Translations under genes and position numbers: made by a program
Notes under the pieces: generated by a model
What the model was told of the DNA's origin: nothing
What the model saw: only the letters and a program-made list of their open reading frames with translations
Databases searched by the model: none
Shown here: piece after piece, positions 1-4,776 of the stretch
Position numbering within the stretch: position 1 is the stretch's first letter
Layout of the letters: every line of letters starts with the position of its first letter
NCBI GenBank assembly: GCA_000961805.1
Contig: LADV01000272.1
Location: 1-6,682, forward strand
Reading direction: 5' to 3'
DNA: 6,682 bases
Source: Peptococcaceae bacterium BRH_c23
GTDB taxonomy: Bacteria; Bacillota_B; Desulfitobacteriia; Desulfitobacteriales; Desulfitobacteriaceae

Positions 1-174
1 AATTACCCTTACAAACTGGTCGGTGATTTGTTATATACGGAGAAGATGGGCATCGCGATTCGTAAAGACAGTCCCAAATTGCTGGAGGCTGTGAACAGTG
101 CTTTAGCCGAAATGATGGATGACGGAACCTATCAAAAAATTAGCGAAAAATATTTCAGTGCGGATATTCGATAA
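1..174 (+). CDS. Amino acid ABC transporter substrate-binding protein, C-terminal fragment
   Basis: This is the last 57 codons of a gene that begins before the window; the stop is TAA at 172-174. The translated end runs from NYPYKLVGDLLYTEKMGIAI through RKDSPKLLEAVNSALAEMMD to DGTYQKISEKYFSADIR. The pattern of a 'GIAIRKDSPKLLEAVN.AL..M..DGTY..I..KYF' tail is typical of family 3 extracellular solute-binding proteins (SBP_bac_3), where the second lobe ends with a helix of this kind. The role is to capture a polar amino acid outside the membrane and deliver it to the permease. The permease and ATPase genes follow at once, which supports the call. The substrate cannot be read from this fragment, and the signal peptide and most ligand residues lie outside the window. 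Confidence 0.85.
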   Translation, partial: NYPYKLVGDLLYTEKMGIAIRKDSPKLLEAVNSALAEMMDDGTYQKISEKYFSADIR

Positions 175-216
175 GCCGAAAGCCGATCAGCAAAGGGGTG
201 CCGCTCTGATCAGACT

Positions 217-222
217 GGAGGT
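217..222 (+). promoter_or_regulatory. Ribosome binding site deciding a TTG start for the permease
   Basis: GGAGGT sits 8 bases before TTG at 231. It is the only strong Shine-Dalgarno motif in the 56-base gap after the substrate-binding gene. It supports TTG as the start rather than an internal ATG, the first of which would remove the first membrane segment. Confidence 0.75.
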
Positions 223-230
223 AAGTTGCT

Positions 231-899
231 TTGAATCTTGACTTTAGTATCATCTTTAAATATCTGCCTTTTTTGTTGCAGGGGGCAGTATTGACCATAG
301 AACTTGCAGTACTGGGGATTGCCATTGGTATCGTCATAGGTCTGGTAGCAGCTCTCCTGAAGATATCTCACACGCCTCTGCGCTATATTGCTCATGTTTA
401 CATTTGGCTGATTCGGGGTACGCCTTTGCTTGTTCAGCTCTTTCTCATCTATTTCGGATTGCCTCAGCTTGGCATCACTTTAGATGCTTTTTCATCTTCT
501 GTAATAGGACTGGGAATCAATAGTGGAGCGTATCTCGCCGAGGTCTTTCGAGGTGGTATTGAGGCAATTCCAAAAGGGCAAACAGAAGCTTCTTTATCTC
601 TTGGCATGGGGAAATTCTTGACTCTGCGCAGGATTATCTTTCCCCAAGCTTTGCGGATAGCAATACCTTCATTAGGTAATCAGTTTATCATCACTTTAAA
701 AGATTCATCTCTATGTTCCGTTATTACAATGTCGGAACTCCTGCAAACTTCCCAACGCTTTGCCAGTGTGACCTATGCTCCTATGGAACTCTACACCGCC
801 GCCGCAGTGCTCTATTTACTGATGACCACTGTGATCTCAGGGCTTTTACACAGTCTGGAATGGCGATTATCTAAAGAAAACCGGGCAAGGGGGGGGTGA
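231..899 (+). CDS. Amino acid ABC transporter permease (HisM/GlnP type)
   Basis: This 222-residue protein has the usual length for a single-gene polar amino acid permease. It starts at TTG 231 behind GGAGGT. Hydrophobic segments lie at about residues 12-42, 52-76, 84-100 and 188-208. The family motif [18 protein letters not shown] is at 61-78. The cytoplasmic EAA coupling loop is clear at 111-150: GQTEAS at 116-121, G125, then [18 protein letters not shown] at 133-150. This loop contacts the ATPase and transmits ATP hydrolysis to the channel. The gene lies between the solute-binding protein and the ATPase and is probably co-transcribed with both. The family imports polar amino acids such as glutamine, histidine, arginine or cystine. 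I lean to cystine or a general polar amino acid because the motif resembles TcyB/TcyL-like permeases, but the sequence does not settle this. The gene ends in a run of eight G that doubles as the next ribosome binding site. Confidence 0.93.
   Translation: MNLDFSIIFKYLPFLLQGAVLTIELAVLGIAIGIVIGLVAALLKISHTPLRYIAHVYIWLIRGTPLLVQLFLIYFGLPQLGITLDAFSSSVIGLGINSGAYLAEVFRGGIEAIPKGQTEASLSLGMGKFLTLRRIIFPQALRIAIPSLGNQFIITLKDSSLCSVITMSELLQTSQRFASVTYAPMELYTAAAVLYLLMTTVISGLLHSLEWRLSKENRARGG
889..896 (+). promoter_or_regulatory. G8 tract serving as ribosome binding site of the ATPase gene
   Basis: The permease ends in AAGGGGGGGGTGA. The eight G at 889-896 are the only purine-rich element upstream of ATG 907, with 10 bases between. 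The run lies across the last codons of the permease (Arg-Gly-Gly-stop), so a change in its length would alter both the permease C-terminus and the spacing and strength of this site. Confidence 0.55.
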
Positions 900-906
900 A
901 AAATCA

Positions 907-1632
907 ATGATCAATGTTAATGGTCTAGTTAAAGACTTCGGCAAGAATCGAGTGATTGACGGGATCGATGCAACCGTGTCCGCAGGCGAGGTTGTTGTCC
1001 TCATCGGAGCGAGTGGTTCGGGAAAGAGCACTTTTCTGCGCTGTTTAAATGGACTGGAAACAATGACCGCGGGAGAAATCTTGATCGACAACGTACCTCT
1101 GGAAAGTAAATCAAGCAGTCTCAATCAGATTCGTCGTCAAGTGGGAATGGTGTTTCAGCAATTCAATCTCTTTCCTCACTTGACTGTATTAGAGAATATC
1201 ATCGAAGCTCCCGTACATGTGCTTAAACAGAGAAAGAACGACGCAAGCCAAGTCGCCCGGGAGTTGCTCTCTAAAGTTGGCCTTTTCGATAAACAAAACT
1301 GCTATCCGGGGACTCTATCTGGAGGACAGGGCCAGAGAGTAGCTATTGCTAGGGCGCTGGCTATGCATCCTAAGATAATGCTCTTTGATGAGCCAACCTC
1401 GGCACTTGATCCTGAGCTGGTCGGGGAAGTTCTCACTGTAATGAAACAGTTGGCAGAAGATGGTATGACCATGGTTGTTGTGACTCATGAAATGAGCTTT
1501 GCCAGGGAAGTTGCAGACAGGGTAATCTTTATTGACGAAGGCCGGATTGTCGAAGAAGGCTCTCCGGTTCAGATCTTTAGTAACCCGCAAGAAAAACGAA
1601 CCCAGACGTTCCTCAGCAGATTAACTCATTGA
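907..1632 (+). CDS. Amino acid ABC transporter ATP-binding protein (GlnQ/HisP type)
   Basis: This 241-residue ATPase is the usual size for polar amino acid importers and powers uptake from the cytoplasmic face. All catalytic motifs are visible: Walker [10 protein letters not shown] at 34-42 (most relatives have GPSGSGKST), Q-loop Gln84 within [12 protein letters not shown] signature LSGGQGQR at 137-144, Walker B IMLFDE at 157-162, D-loop SALD at 165-168, and switch His194 in VVTHEM. The stretch DPELVGEVL and the end EEGSP..IFSNP are typical of this subfamily. The residue after LSGGQ is Gly where Gln is usual; the signature itself is intact, so activity is expected. ATG 907 follows the permease stop by 7 bases, so the two are translated as a unit. 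The gene is followed by a terminator at 1665-1709, making it the last gene of the operon. The overall sequence resembles Bacillus YxeO/TcyN-like ATPases; substrate is inferred only. Confidence 0.95.
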   Translation: MINVNGLVKDFGKNRVIDGIDATVSAGEVVVLIGASGSGKSTFLRCLNGLETMTAGEILIDNVPLESKSSSLNQIRRQVGMVFQQFNLFPHLTVLENIIEAPVHVLKQRKNDASQVARELLSKVGLFDKQNCYPGTLSGGQGQRVAIARALAMHPKIMLFDEPTSALDPELVGEVLTVMKQLAEDGMTMVVVTHEMSFAREVADRVIFIDEGRIVEEGSPVQIFSNPQEKRTQTFLSRLTH

Positions 1633-1664
1633 GTGTTAGCAAAGAGTGCCGAACCAACAACATT

Positions 1665-1709
1665 AAAACACGAGTGTAGGAAAACCTTCTTCCTACACCC
1701 GTGTTTTTT
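1665..1709 (+). terminator. Intrinsic terminator of the ABC transporter operon
   Basis: GTGTAGGAA (1674-1682) pairs with TTCCTACAC (1690-1698) around a 7-base loop. After one A/C mismatch the stem continues CACG/CGTG and AAAA/TTTT, giving about 17 base pairs. A run of six T (1704-1709) follows. It starts 32 bases after the ATPase stop. The A-run on the left arm means it could also act on minus-strand transcripts. Confidence 0.9.
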
Positions 1710-1754
1710 GATCGAATCTGAGACTCTCACTTCCCAAGTAGAAGTAAACTCCAT

Positions 1755-1776
1755 ACAGGCAGAAGCCTGTTATTTT
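1755..1776 (+). terminator. Possible back-up terminator hairpin
   Basis: ACAGGC (1755-1760) pairs with GCCTGT (1765-1770) around the tetraloop AGAA, and TATTTT follows. The stem is only six pairs and the T-run is interrupted, so it would be weak. It lies 46 bases after the main terminator. A second 5-pair hairpin, GTGTT/AACAC at 1778-1791, follows directly. Confidence 0.35.
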
Positions 1777-1954
1777 AGTGTTATCAAACACAAAACGGCC
1801 TAAACTAAAAACTATTTGTAGAATTTATGTATAAATTTCCAAATTGCATTAACTTTATGAAGAATTATTTGCATTTACACCCTTTATTACAACCTATCGG
1901 GTTGCTATATGCTATTAAATATAATTGTATAAAAATTTTTAATACTACTGAATT

Positions 1955-1994
1955 ATAGTTCATTCCTTAATAGGAAATATGTATTATGAACTAT
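1955..1994. repeat. Inverted repeat, 9-base arms
   Basis: ATAGTTCAT (1955-1963) and ATGAACTAT (1986-1994) are perfect reverse complements separated by 22 bases. A nested 4-pair stem, TCCT/AGGA at 1964-1975, stacks directly on the outer arm. There is no neighbouring gene start, so it is either an RNA stem, an operator-like site or a relic. Confidence 0.5.
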
Positions 1995-2065
1995 TAACTA
2001 CTAGCGGTTGTCATGGACTATCATGCTTTATCACTGCCTTTGACCTAGAATTATACTGGTATATT

Positions 2066-2121
2066 AGGTGATATTTTGATATAATTCGTTGAAACCGTCT
2101 TCAACTGTGACCTTATCACCT
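2066..2121. repeat. Nested inverted repeat around the promoter candidate
   Basis: The outer arms AGGTGATA (2066-2073) and TATCACCT (2114-2121) are perfect complements. Inside lies a second perfect pair, GTTGAA (2088-2093) and TTCAAC (2100-2105), with a 6-base loop. The arrangement suggests an RNA or cruciform structure, or a binding site flanking the -10 element at 2077-2085. Confidence 0.5.
2077..2085 (+). promoter_or_regulatory. Candidate extended -10 promoter for a leader or small RNA
   Basis: TGATATAAT contains a consensus TATAAT at 2080-2085 preceded by TG one base away, an extended -10 element of the main sigma factor. The -35 region 17 bases upstream (TGGTAT at 2057-2062) is poor, which an extended -10 can compensate. 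Transcription would begin near 2092, leaving a leader of about 420 bases before mrpE. An alternative weak promoter uses TTGACC at 2040-2045 with TATTAG at 2062-2067. TATAAT also occurs at 1920-1925 without a -35 partner. Confidence 0.4.
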
Positions 2122-2287
2122 GAAGCTGCAAGTTAACTTATGGACTGTTTGTAATAATCTTGCGCTTATGTTCTACATAATAGTTGGAGTTCAGTTCTAT
2201 AAAAGGCTCTTACTATTTAATCATGTGATATGCGATGTCGTACTAATGGCGTTGATGTTAAATGATTATTGTTATCTTTGTCGATTT

Positions 2288-2315
2288 TTGGGTAAGTTAG
2301 CTGTACCCAATTTTT
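2288..2315 (+). terminator. Terminator-like hairpin in the mrp leader (possible attenuator)
   Basis: TTGGGTA (2288-2294) pairs with TACCCAA (2304-2310), loop 9 bases, followed at once by five T (2311-2315). This is a short but properly formed intrinsic terminator. It is not behind any gene and lies 200 bases before mrpE. It would therefore end a small RNA of about 220 bases started at the promoter candidate at 2077-2085, or regulate read-through into the antiporter operon. Confidence 0.55.
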
Positions 2316-2321
2316 AAATGG

Positions 2322-2393
2322 ATGGTAATAAACACAAAAGACTTTTTTATAAAGTCTACAGAACTCTACCGGGAAATGTCTAATGATTACCAT
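2322..2393 (+). other. Putative RNA stem domain downstream of the leader hairpin
   Basis: Closing arms ATGGTAAT (2322-2329) and ATTACCAT (2386-2393) are perfect complements. Inside is a perfect 7-pair hairpin, AGACTTT (2339-2345) with AAAGTCT (2351-2357), and then a single-stranded stretch containing CTCTACCGGGAAATGTCT (2364-2381). The layout of a closing stem, an inner hairpin and a conserved-looking junction resembles a small regulatory RNA domain. It does not fit any riboswitch consensus that I can recall. Confidence 0.4.
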
Positions 2394-2403
2394 TAAAAAA
2401 CGT

Positions 2404-2431
2404 GGGGAGGTGCTTAAGCTAAGAGGTGTTT
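2404..2431 (+). promoter_or_regulatory. Tandem Shine-Dalgarno-like direct repeats without a start codon
   Basis: AGGTGCTT (2408-2415) and AGGTGTTT (2424-2431) form a direct repeat with a 16-base period. The first copy lies in GGGGAGGTG, where GGAGGTG is fully complementary to the 3' end of 16S rRNA. No ATG, GTG or TTG lies 5-12 bases after either motif, so neither serves a visible gene. They may be ribosome standby sites or operator repeats. Confidence 0.35.
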
Positions 2432-2515
2432 CTTATCATACTTCAGCCTCGAACAATAAACGTATCAATACACTAGTAACCAAGAATAACAATAGATTGT
2501 GAGTTGTGGGCAAAT

Positions 2516-3001
2516 ATGCTTAGTTTTTTTCTAACATTCATTTTGATGTTTATTTTTTGGTTTAGTTTATCCGGGCAAACTGCACCAATGTTCCTGATCC
2601 TTGGGGTGGTTTCTTGTCTGCTGGTAGCCTACTGGTCCCACGATTTGTTAATAGGCAAGATGTCTAAGGGACCAAACCTAAGGAGAATCATTCTACTCGT
2701 TAAATATTTTCCTTGGTTAGCCTGGGAGGTTGTGTTGGCTAACTGGCATCTCATATACCTTATTCTGCATCCCAAGATGCCTATTGATCCAAGCATTGTA
2801 AGATTCAAACACACCTTAAAAACAGACGCATCCATTACTCTCCTGGCTAACTCGATTACCCTGACACCTGGAACCATCACCATTGATGTCAACCGTCATG
2901 AATATATTGTTCATGCTGTATCAAGGGAAACTGCCGAAGGTTTACTGTCCGGTTCGATGCAGGCGAAGATATACGAAATTGAAGACGGTGTAAGGAGGTA
3001 A
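2516..3001 (+). CDS. mrpE: Mrp/Mnh antiporter subunit E
   Basis: This 161-residue membrane protein of the MrpE/MnhE/MbhA family is an accessory subunit of the multi-subunit cation/proton antiporter. Two N-terminal hydrophobic segments (about 1-20 and 24-42) and a third at about 57-86 precede a cytoplasmic domain. Family hallmarks are WLAWEVVLANWHLIYLILHP at 67-86 and TDASITLLANSITLTPGTIT at 103-122; the Thr117-Pro118 pair corresponds to a TP pair reported as important in Bacillus MrpE. I chose ATG 2516 because it gives the usual N-terminus and has GTGGG five bases before it. TTG 2504 would add four residues but has no binding site. The ribosome site is poor either way, unlike the later genes. 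It is the first gene of the antiporter operon, behind the long AT-rich leader. Confidence 0.93.
   Translation: MLSFFLTFILMFIFWFSLSGQTAPMFLILGVVSCLLVAYWSHDLLIGKMSKGPNLRRIILLVKYFPWLAWEVVLANWHLIYLILHPKMPIDPSIVRFKHTLKTDASITLLANSITLTPGTITIDVNRHEYIVHAVSRETAEGLLSGSMQAKIYEIEDGVRR
2992..2999 (+). promoter_or_regulatory. Strong ribosome binding site of mrpF
   Basis: AAGGAGGT overlaps the end of mrpE and its TAA stop, 11 bases before ATG 3011. It is one of the best matches to the consensus in the window and much stronger than the site of mrpE. Confidence 0.75.
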
Positions 3002-3010
3002 GCAAGACGT

Positions 3011-3280
3011 ATGGCAAATATGTTTGATTTAGCTACATTTACGATTATATTATCTGCAGTGCTCATACTTTATCGGTTAGTGATTGGCCCCTTTGTTTTT
3101 AACAGGATTTTGGCCGTTAATTTCTTCGGAACCAAAACAGTAGTCATCCTGCTCCTAATAGGTTTCATGTATGGCAGACCTGATCTTTTTATAGATATTG
3201 CCTTTGTTTATGTCTTGATTAACTTTACTGCTGTATTGGCATTTCTAAAATACGTTGAATCTGGCCGTTTCGACAGATGA
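3011..3280 (+). CDS. mrpF: Mrp/Mnh antiporter subunit F
   Basis: This 89-residue protein of normal length has three hydrophobic segments (about 7-25, 34-54, 60-80) and belongs to the MrpF/MnhF/MbhB family. Together with MrpG and the MrpA C-terminal part, it is placed by the known Mrp and Mbh structures in the region proposed to carry sodium. The motif after the first helix is RLVIGPFVFNRILAVN at 22-37, where most relatives have GPT..DR..ALD. Both usual aspartates are therefore Asn here (Asn31, Asn37), while Asp58 and Asp62 remain in RPDLFIDIA. The second change is, as I recall it, usual in anaerobe-type clusters; the first is more notable. The gene sits 9 bases after mrpE with a strong ribosome site and 28 bases before mrpG. 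Confidence 0.93.
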   Translation: MANMFDLATFTIILSAVLILYRLVIGPFVFNRILAVNFFGTKTVVILLLIGFMYGRPDLFIDIAFVYVLINFTAVLAFLKYVESGRFDR

Positions 3281-3308
3281 AAAAAAATTAGCAACGGGAT
3301 GGGAAAAT

Positions 3309-3701
3309 ATGCATATGGATATTCGCGTTATTCTTACAGGATTATTCTTAGTCATAGGATGTTTCTTGTTTCTGGTTGCCTCCATTGGGGTAATCAGGTT
3401 TCCTGATTTCTTTACCAGGATGCATGCCGCGGGCAAAGCGGATTCCCTAGGGCAAGCCTGCATTATTATCGGCCTTATGATTTATTCAGGATTTACCCAA
3501 GTAAGCCTGAAATTGCTGATAATAATGATTACGATTTTTATCATTAACACTACAGCAACTCACTATTTGGCTAAGGCGGCTTTTATGAAGGGTGTTAAAC
3601 CTTGGATGAAAGGCAATAAGTATGGGGAAACCGACCCCTTTGCTGTATCCTCTGCTGCCAATGTTGTCGGTAAGAAAACCAAGGCTAAAGCTAAACGATG
3701 A
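3309..3701 (+). CDS. mrpG: Mrp/Mnh antiporter subunit G
   Basis: This 130-residue protein belongs to the MrpG/MnhG/MbhC family, with three membrane helices at about 7-27, 47-60 and 66-80. The hallmark RFPDFFTRMHAAGKADSLG is at 30-48 and is fully kept. The end of helix 3 reads INTTATHYLAKAAF (79-92), where relatives usually have a Pro at the position of Thr81. The C-terminal tail is basic (GKKTKAKAKR). ATG 3309 is chosen because it lies behind purine-rich GGGATGGGA and gives the family N-terminus; ATG 3315, two codons on, is equally possible. The longer frame from TTG 3255 would overlap mrpF and add residues not found in the family. The subunit has no known catalysis of its own and is needed for complex assembly and ion transport. 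Confidence 0.92.
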   Translation: MHMDIRVILTGLFLVIGCFLFLVASIGVIRFPDFFTRMHAAGKADSLGQACIIIGLMIYSGFTQVSLKLLIIMITIFIINTTATHYLAKAAFMKGVKPWMKGNKYGETDPFAVSSAANVVGKKTKAKAKR

Positions 3702-3720
3702 ACACAAAAACATTATTTAT

Positions 3721-3724
3721 GGAG
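3721..3724 (+). promoter_or_regulatory. Ribosome binding site fixing the start of the fusion gene
   Basis: GGAG lies 8 bases before ATG 3733. It favours this start over the upstream in-frame ATG at 3622, which lies inside mrpG and would add 37 polar residues before the first membrane helix. Confidence 0.6.
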
Positions 3725-3732
3725 TTGAAGAC

Positions 3733-4776
3733 ATGACTGATTTAGCCATTCCGCTTTTTCTAGTGGTTTGTGGTATTGCTGTATTACTCGTGAAGGACTT
3801 AATGAGTTCTATCATGATTTTCTCAGTCTACAGTCTGATGATGGCTATTGAGTGGTGCCGGCTGAATGCCGTTGACGTAGCTATTACAGAGGCGGCTGTG
3901 GGTGCTGGTATTTCCACGGTTCTGTTCTTAGTTATCTTAGGTCGTACGAAGTCTGTCGATGAGGGCAAAAAACACATAAACATTCCTGCTCTGCTGGTAG
4001 CCCTTGGAGTTGCAGCTGTCCTGCTGTATGGAACCATGGACCTCCCCCATCTGCGGGATCCTAACATTGCGCCCAATACCCATGTGGTGACGCCCTATTA
4101 TCTAGAGAACTCTTACGAACACGCGGGCCAGCTAAACGTTGTTGCTTCTATTCTGGCCTACTTCCGAGGGTATGATACCTTATTCGAAACGACTGTTGTG
4201 GCCACTGCTGGTTTTTGTTTAATTCTGCTCCTAAGGGTGCGGAACAAGAAACCGGGCACTTTAGACTCACAGAAAATCGGGGTCACGGCTAATAAAAAAA
4301 CTCCCGCTAGTATCGGTGTTAAGCCAACCGCAACGTTTCCGGATGTCTTAGATCAAGACAAAGACATCATCAAGAGAACGGTCACCAAATTATTAATACC
4401 GTTTATTCAACTCTTTGGGCTGTATGTAATAGTCCACGGAGAACTGGGCCCCGGCGGGGGGTTTCAGGGTGGTGTAATTCTGGGGGTTAGTATCATAGTT
4501 TACTCCCTAGTGTTTGGCTTCGACGAGGCCAAAAAGAGGATGTCTGTCAAGACAAAAGACCTGTTAGTTTCCTCAGGGGTTTTACTTTATGGTGGTATCG
4601 GTGTTATAGCACTTTTCATGGGTGGTAACTACCTTCAGTATGGTGTGCTTTTGCCTGACCCCCAATTTGCCAGTGTCGTTGGCATTATGGGTATTGAAAT
4701 TGGTGTAGGTATAACTGTTGCCGCGGTAATGATGACCCTATTTTATGAAACAGTAAGGATAGATGCCAATGATTGA
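3733..4776 (+). CDS. mrpB: Mrp antiporter fusion subunit: DUF4040/MbhD + MrpA C-terminal/MbhE + MrpB/MbhF
   Basis: This 347-residue membrane protein joins three units that are separate in many organisms. Residues 1-70 are a DUF4040/MbhD domain, with the family signature DVAITEAAVGAGISTVLFL at 48-66 including acidic Glu53. Residues about 84-170 resemble the C-terminal end of MrpA, or MbhE: two helices and the loop ASILAYFRGYDTLFETTVV (138-156), where relatives have the V-DFRGFDT-GE pattern. A polar linker at 169-205 follows. Residues about 208-347 are an MrpB/MnhB domain, with HGELGPGGGFQGGVILG at 235-251. The first two parts supply helices that close the MrpA side of the antiporter; MrpB is required for assembly. 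The gene is 31 bases after mrpG and overlaps mrpC by 8. No large NuoL-like MrpA domain is attached. ATG 3733 is chosen for its binding site and domain start. Confidence 0.9.
   Translation: MTDLAIPLFLVVCGIAVLLVKDLMSSIMIFSVYSLMMAIEWCRLNAVDVAITEAAVGAGISTVLFLVILGRTKSVDEGKKHINIPALLVALGVAAVLLYGTMDLPHLRDPNIAPNTHVVTPYYLENSYEHAGQLNVVASILAYFRGYDTLFETTVVATAGFCLILLLRVRNKKPGTLDSQKIGVTANKKTPASIGVKPTATFPDVLDQDKDIIKRTVTKLLIPFIQLFGLYVIVHGELGPGGGFQGGVILGVSIIVYSLVFGFDEAKKRMSVKTKDLLVSSGVLLYGGIGVIALFMGGNYLQYGVLLPDPQFASVVGIMGIEIGVGITVAAVMMTLFYETVRIDAND

Larger units (their letters stand above)
1710..2503. other. Long AT-rich intergenic region with many inverted repeats, no recognised gene
   Basis: There are about 800 bases between the ABC operon terminator and the antiporter operon. 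No open frame of 60 codons or more exists on either strand and no tRNA, rRNA or CRISPR pattern is visible. Composition differs sharply from the flanking genes: 1921-1980 has only 10 G or C in 60. Within it I see a small hairpin at 1755-1770, another at 1778-1791 (GTGTT/AACAC), CAACC/GGTTG at 1890-1904, inverted repeats at 1955-1994 and 2066-2121, a promoter candidate at 2077-2085, a 10-base palindrome AAGTTAACTT at 2130-2139, a terminator-like hairpin at 2288-2315, a stem domain at 2322-2393 and Shine-Dalgarno-like repeats at 2404-2431. It could be a long regulatory leader, a small-RNA locus, decayed DNA, or a mixture. Confidence 0.7.

Noticed and set aside
867..1590. Minus-strand frames opposite the ABC ATPase gene
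   Set aside because: They are shadows of a strongly supported plus-strand gene and their translations show no domain.
1920..1925. TATAAT as a promoter
   Set aside because: No acceptable -35 at 15-19 bases and no TG extension; such hexamers are frequent in this AT-rich stretch.
2238..2259. Sigma-54 type promoter around ATGGCGTTGATGTT
   Set aside because: The -24/-12 spacing and the GC of the -12 element do not fit.
2364..2393. Purine-riboswitch resemblance: CTACCGGG followed by AAATGTC, as in the xpt aptamer
   Set aside because: The bases that form the third stem and its loop between these two pieces are missing, and the inner hairpin loop lacks the ATATGG-like kissing sequence, so the three-way fold cannot form. 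A chance match or a relic at best.
1710..2503. Mobile element, group II intron, tRNA or CRISPR array in the AT-rich gap
   Set aside because: No transposase or reverse transcriptase fragments, no domain V motif, no T-loop GTTCGA pattern and no regularly spaced repeats were seen; the inverted repeats are short and unlike one another.
3255..3308. Longer mrpG from TTG 3255
   Set aside because: It would overlap mrpF and add 18 residues not expected in the family; ATG 3309 fits length and spacing.
1786..3710. AAACACAAAA at 1786-1795 and 2330-2339 and AACACAAAAA at 3701-3710 as a spaced repeat
   Set aside because: Short, low-complexity and unevenly placed; expected by chance in A-rich DNA.
3622..3732. 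In-frame upstream extension of the fusion gene from ATG 3622
   Set aside because: It lies inside mrpG, adds 37 polar residues before the first helix and has no ribosome site; ATG 3733 has GGAG at 8 bases and matches the DUF4040 start.
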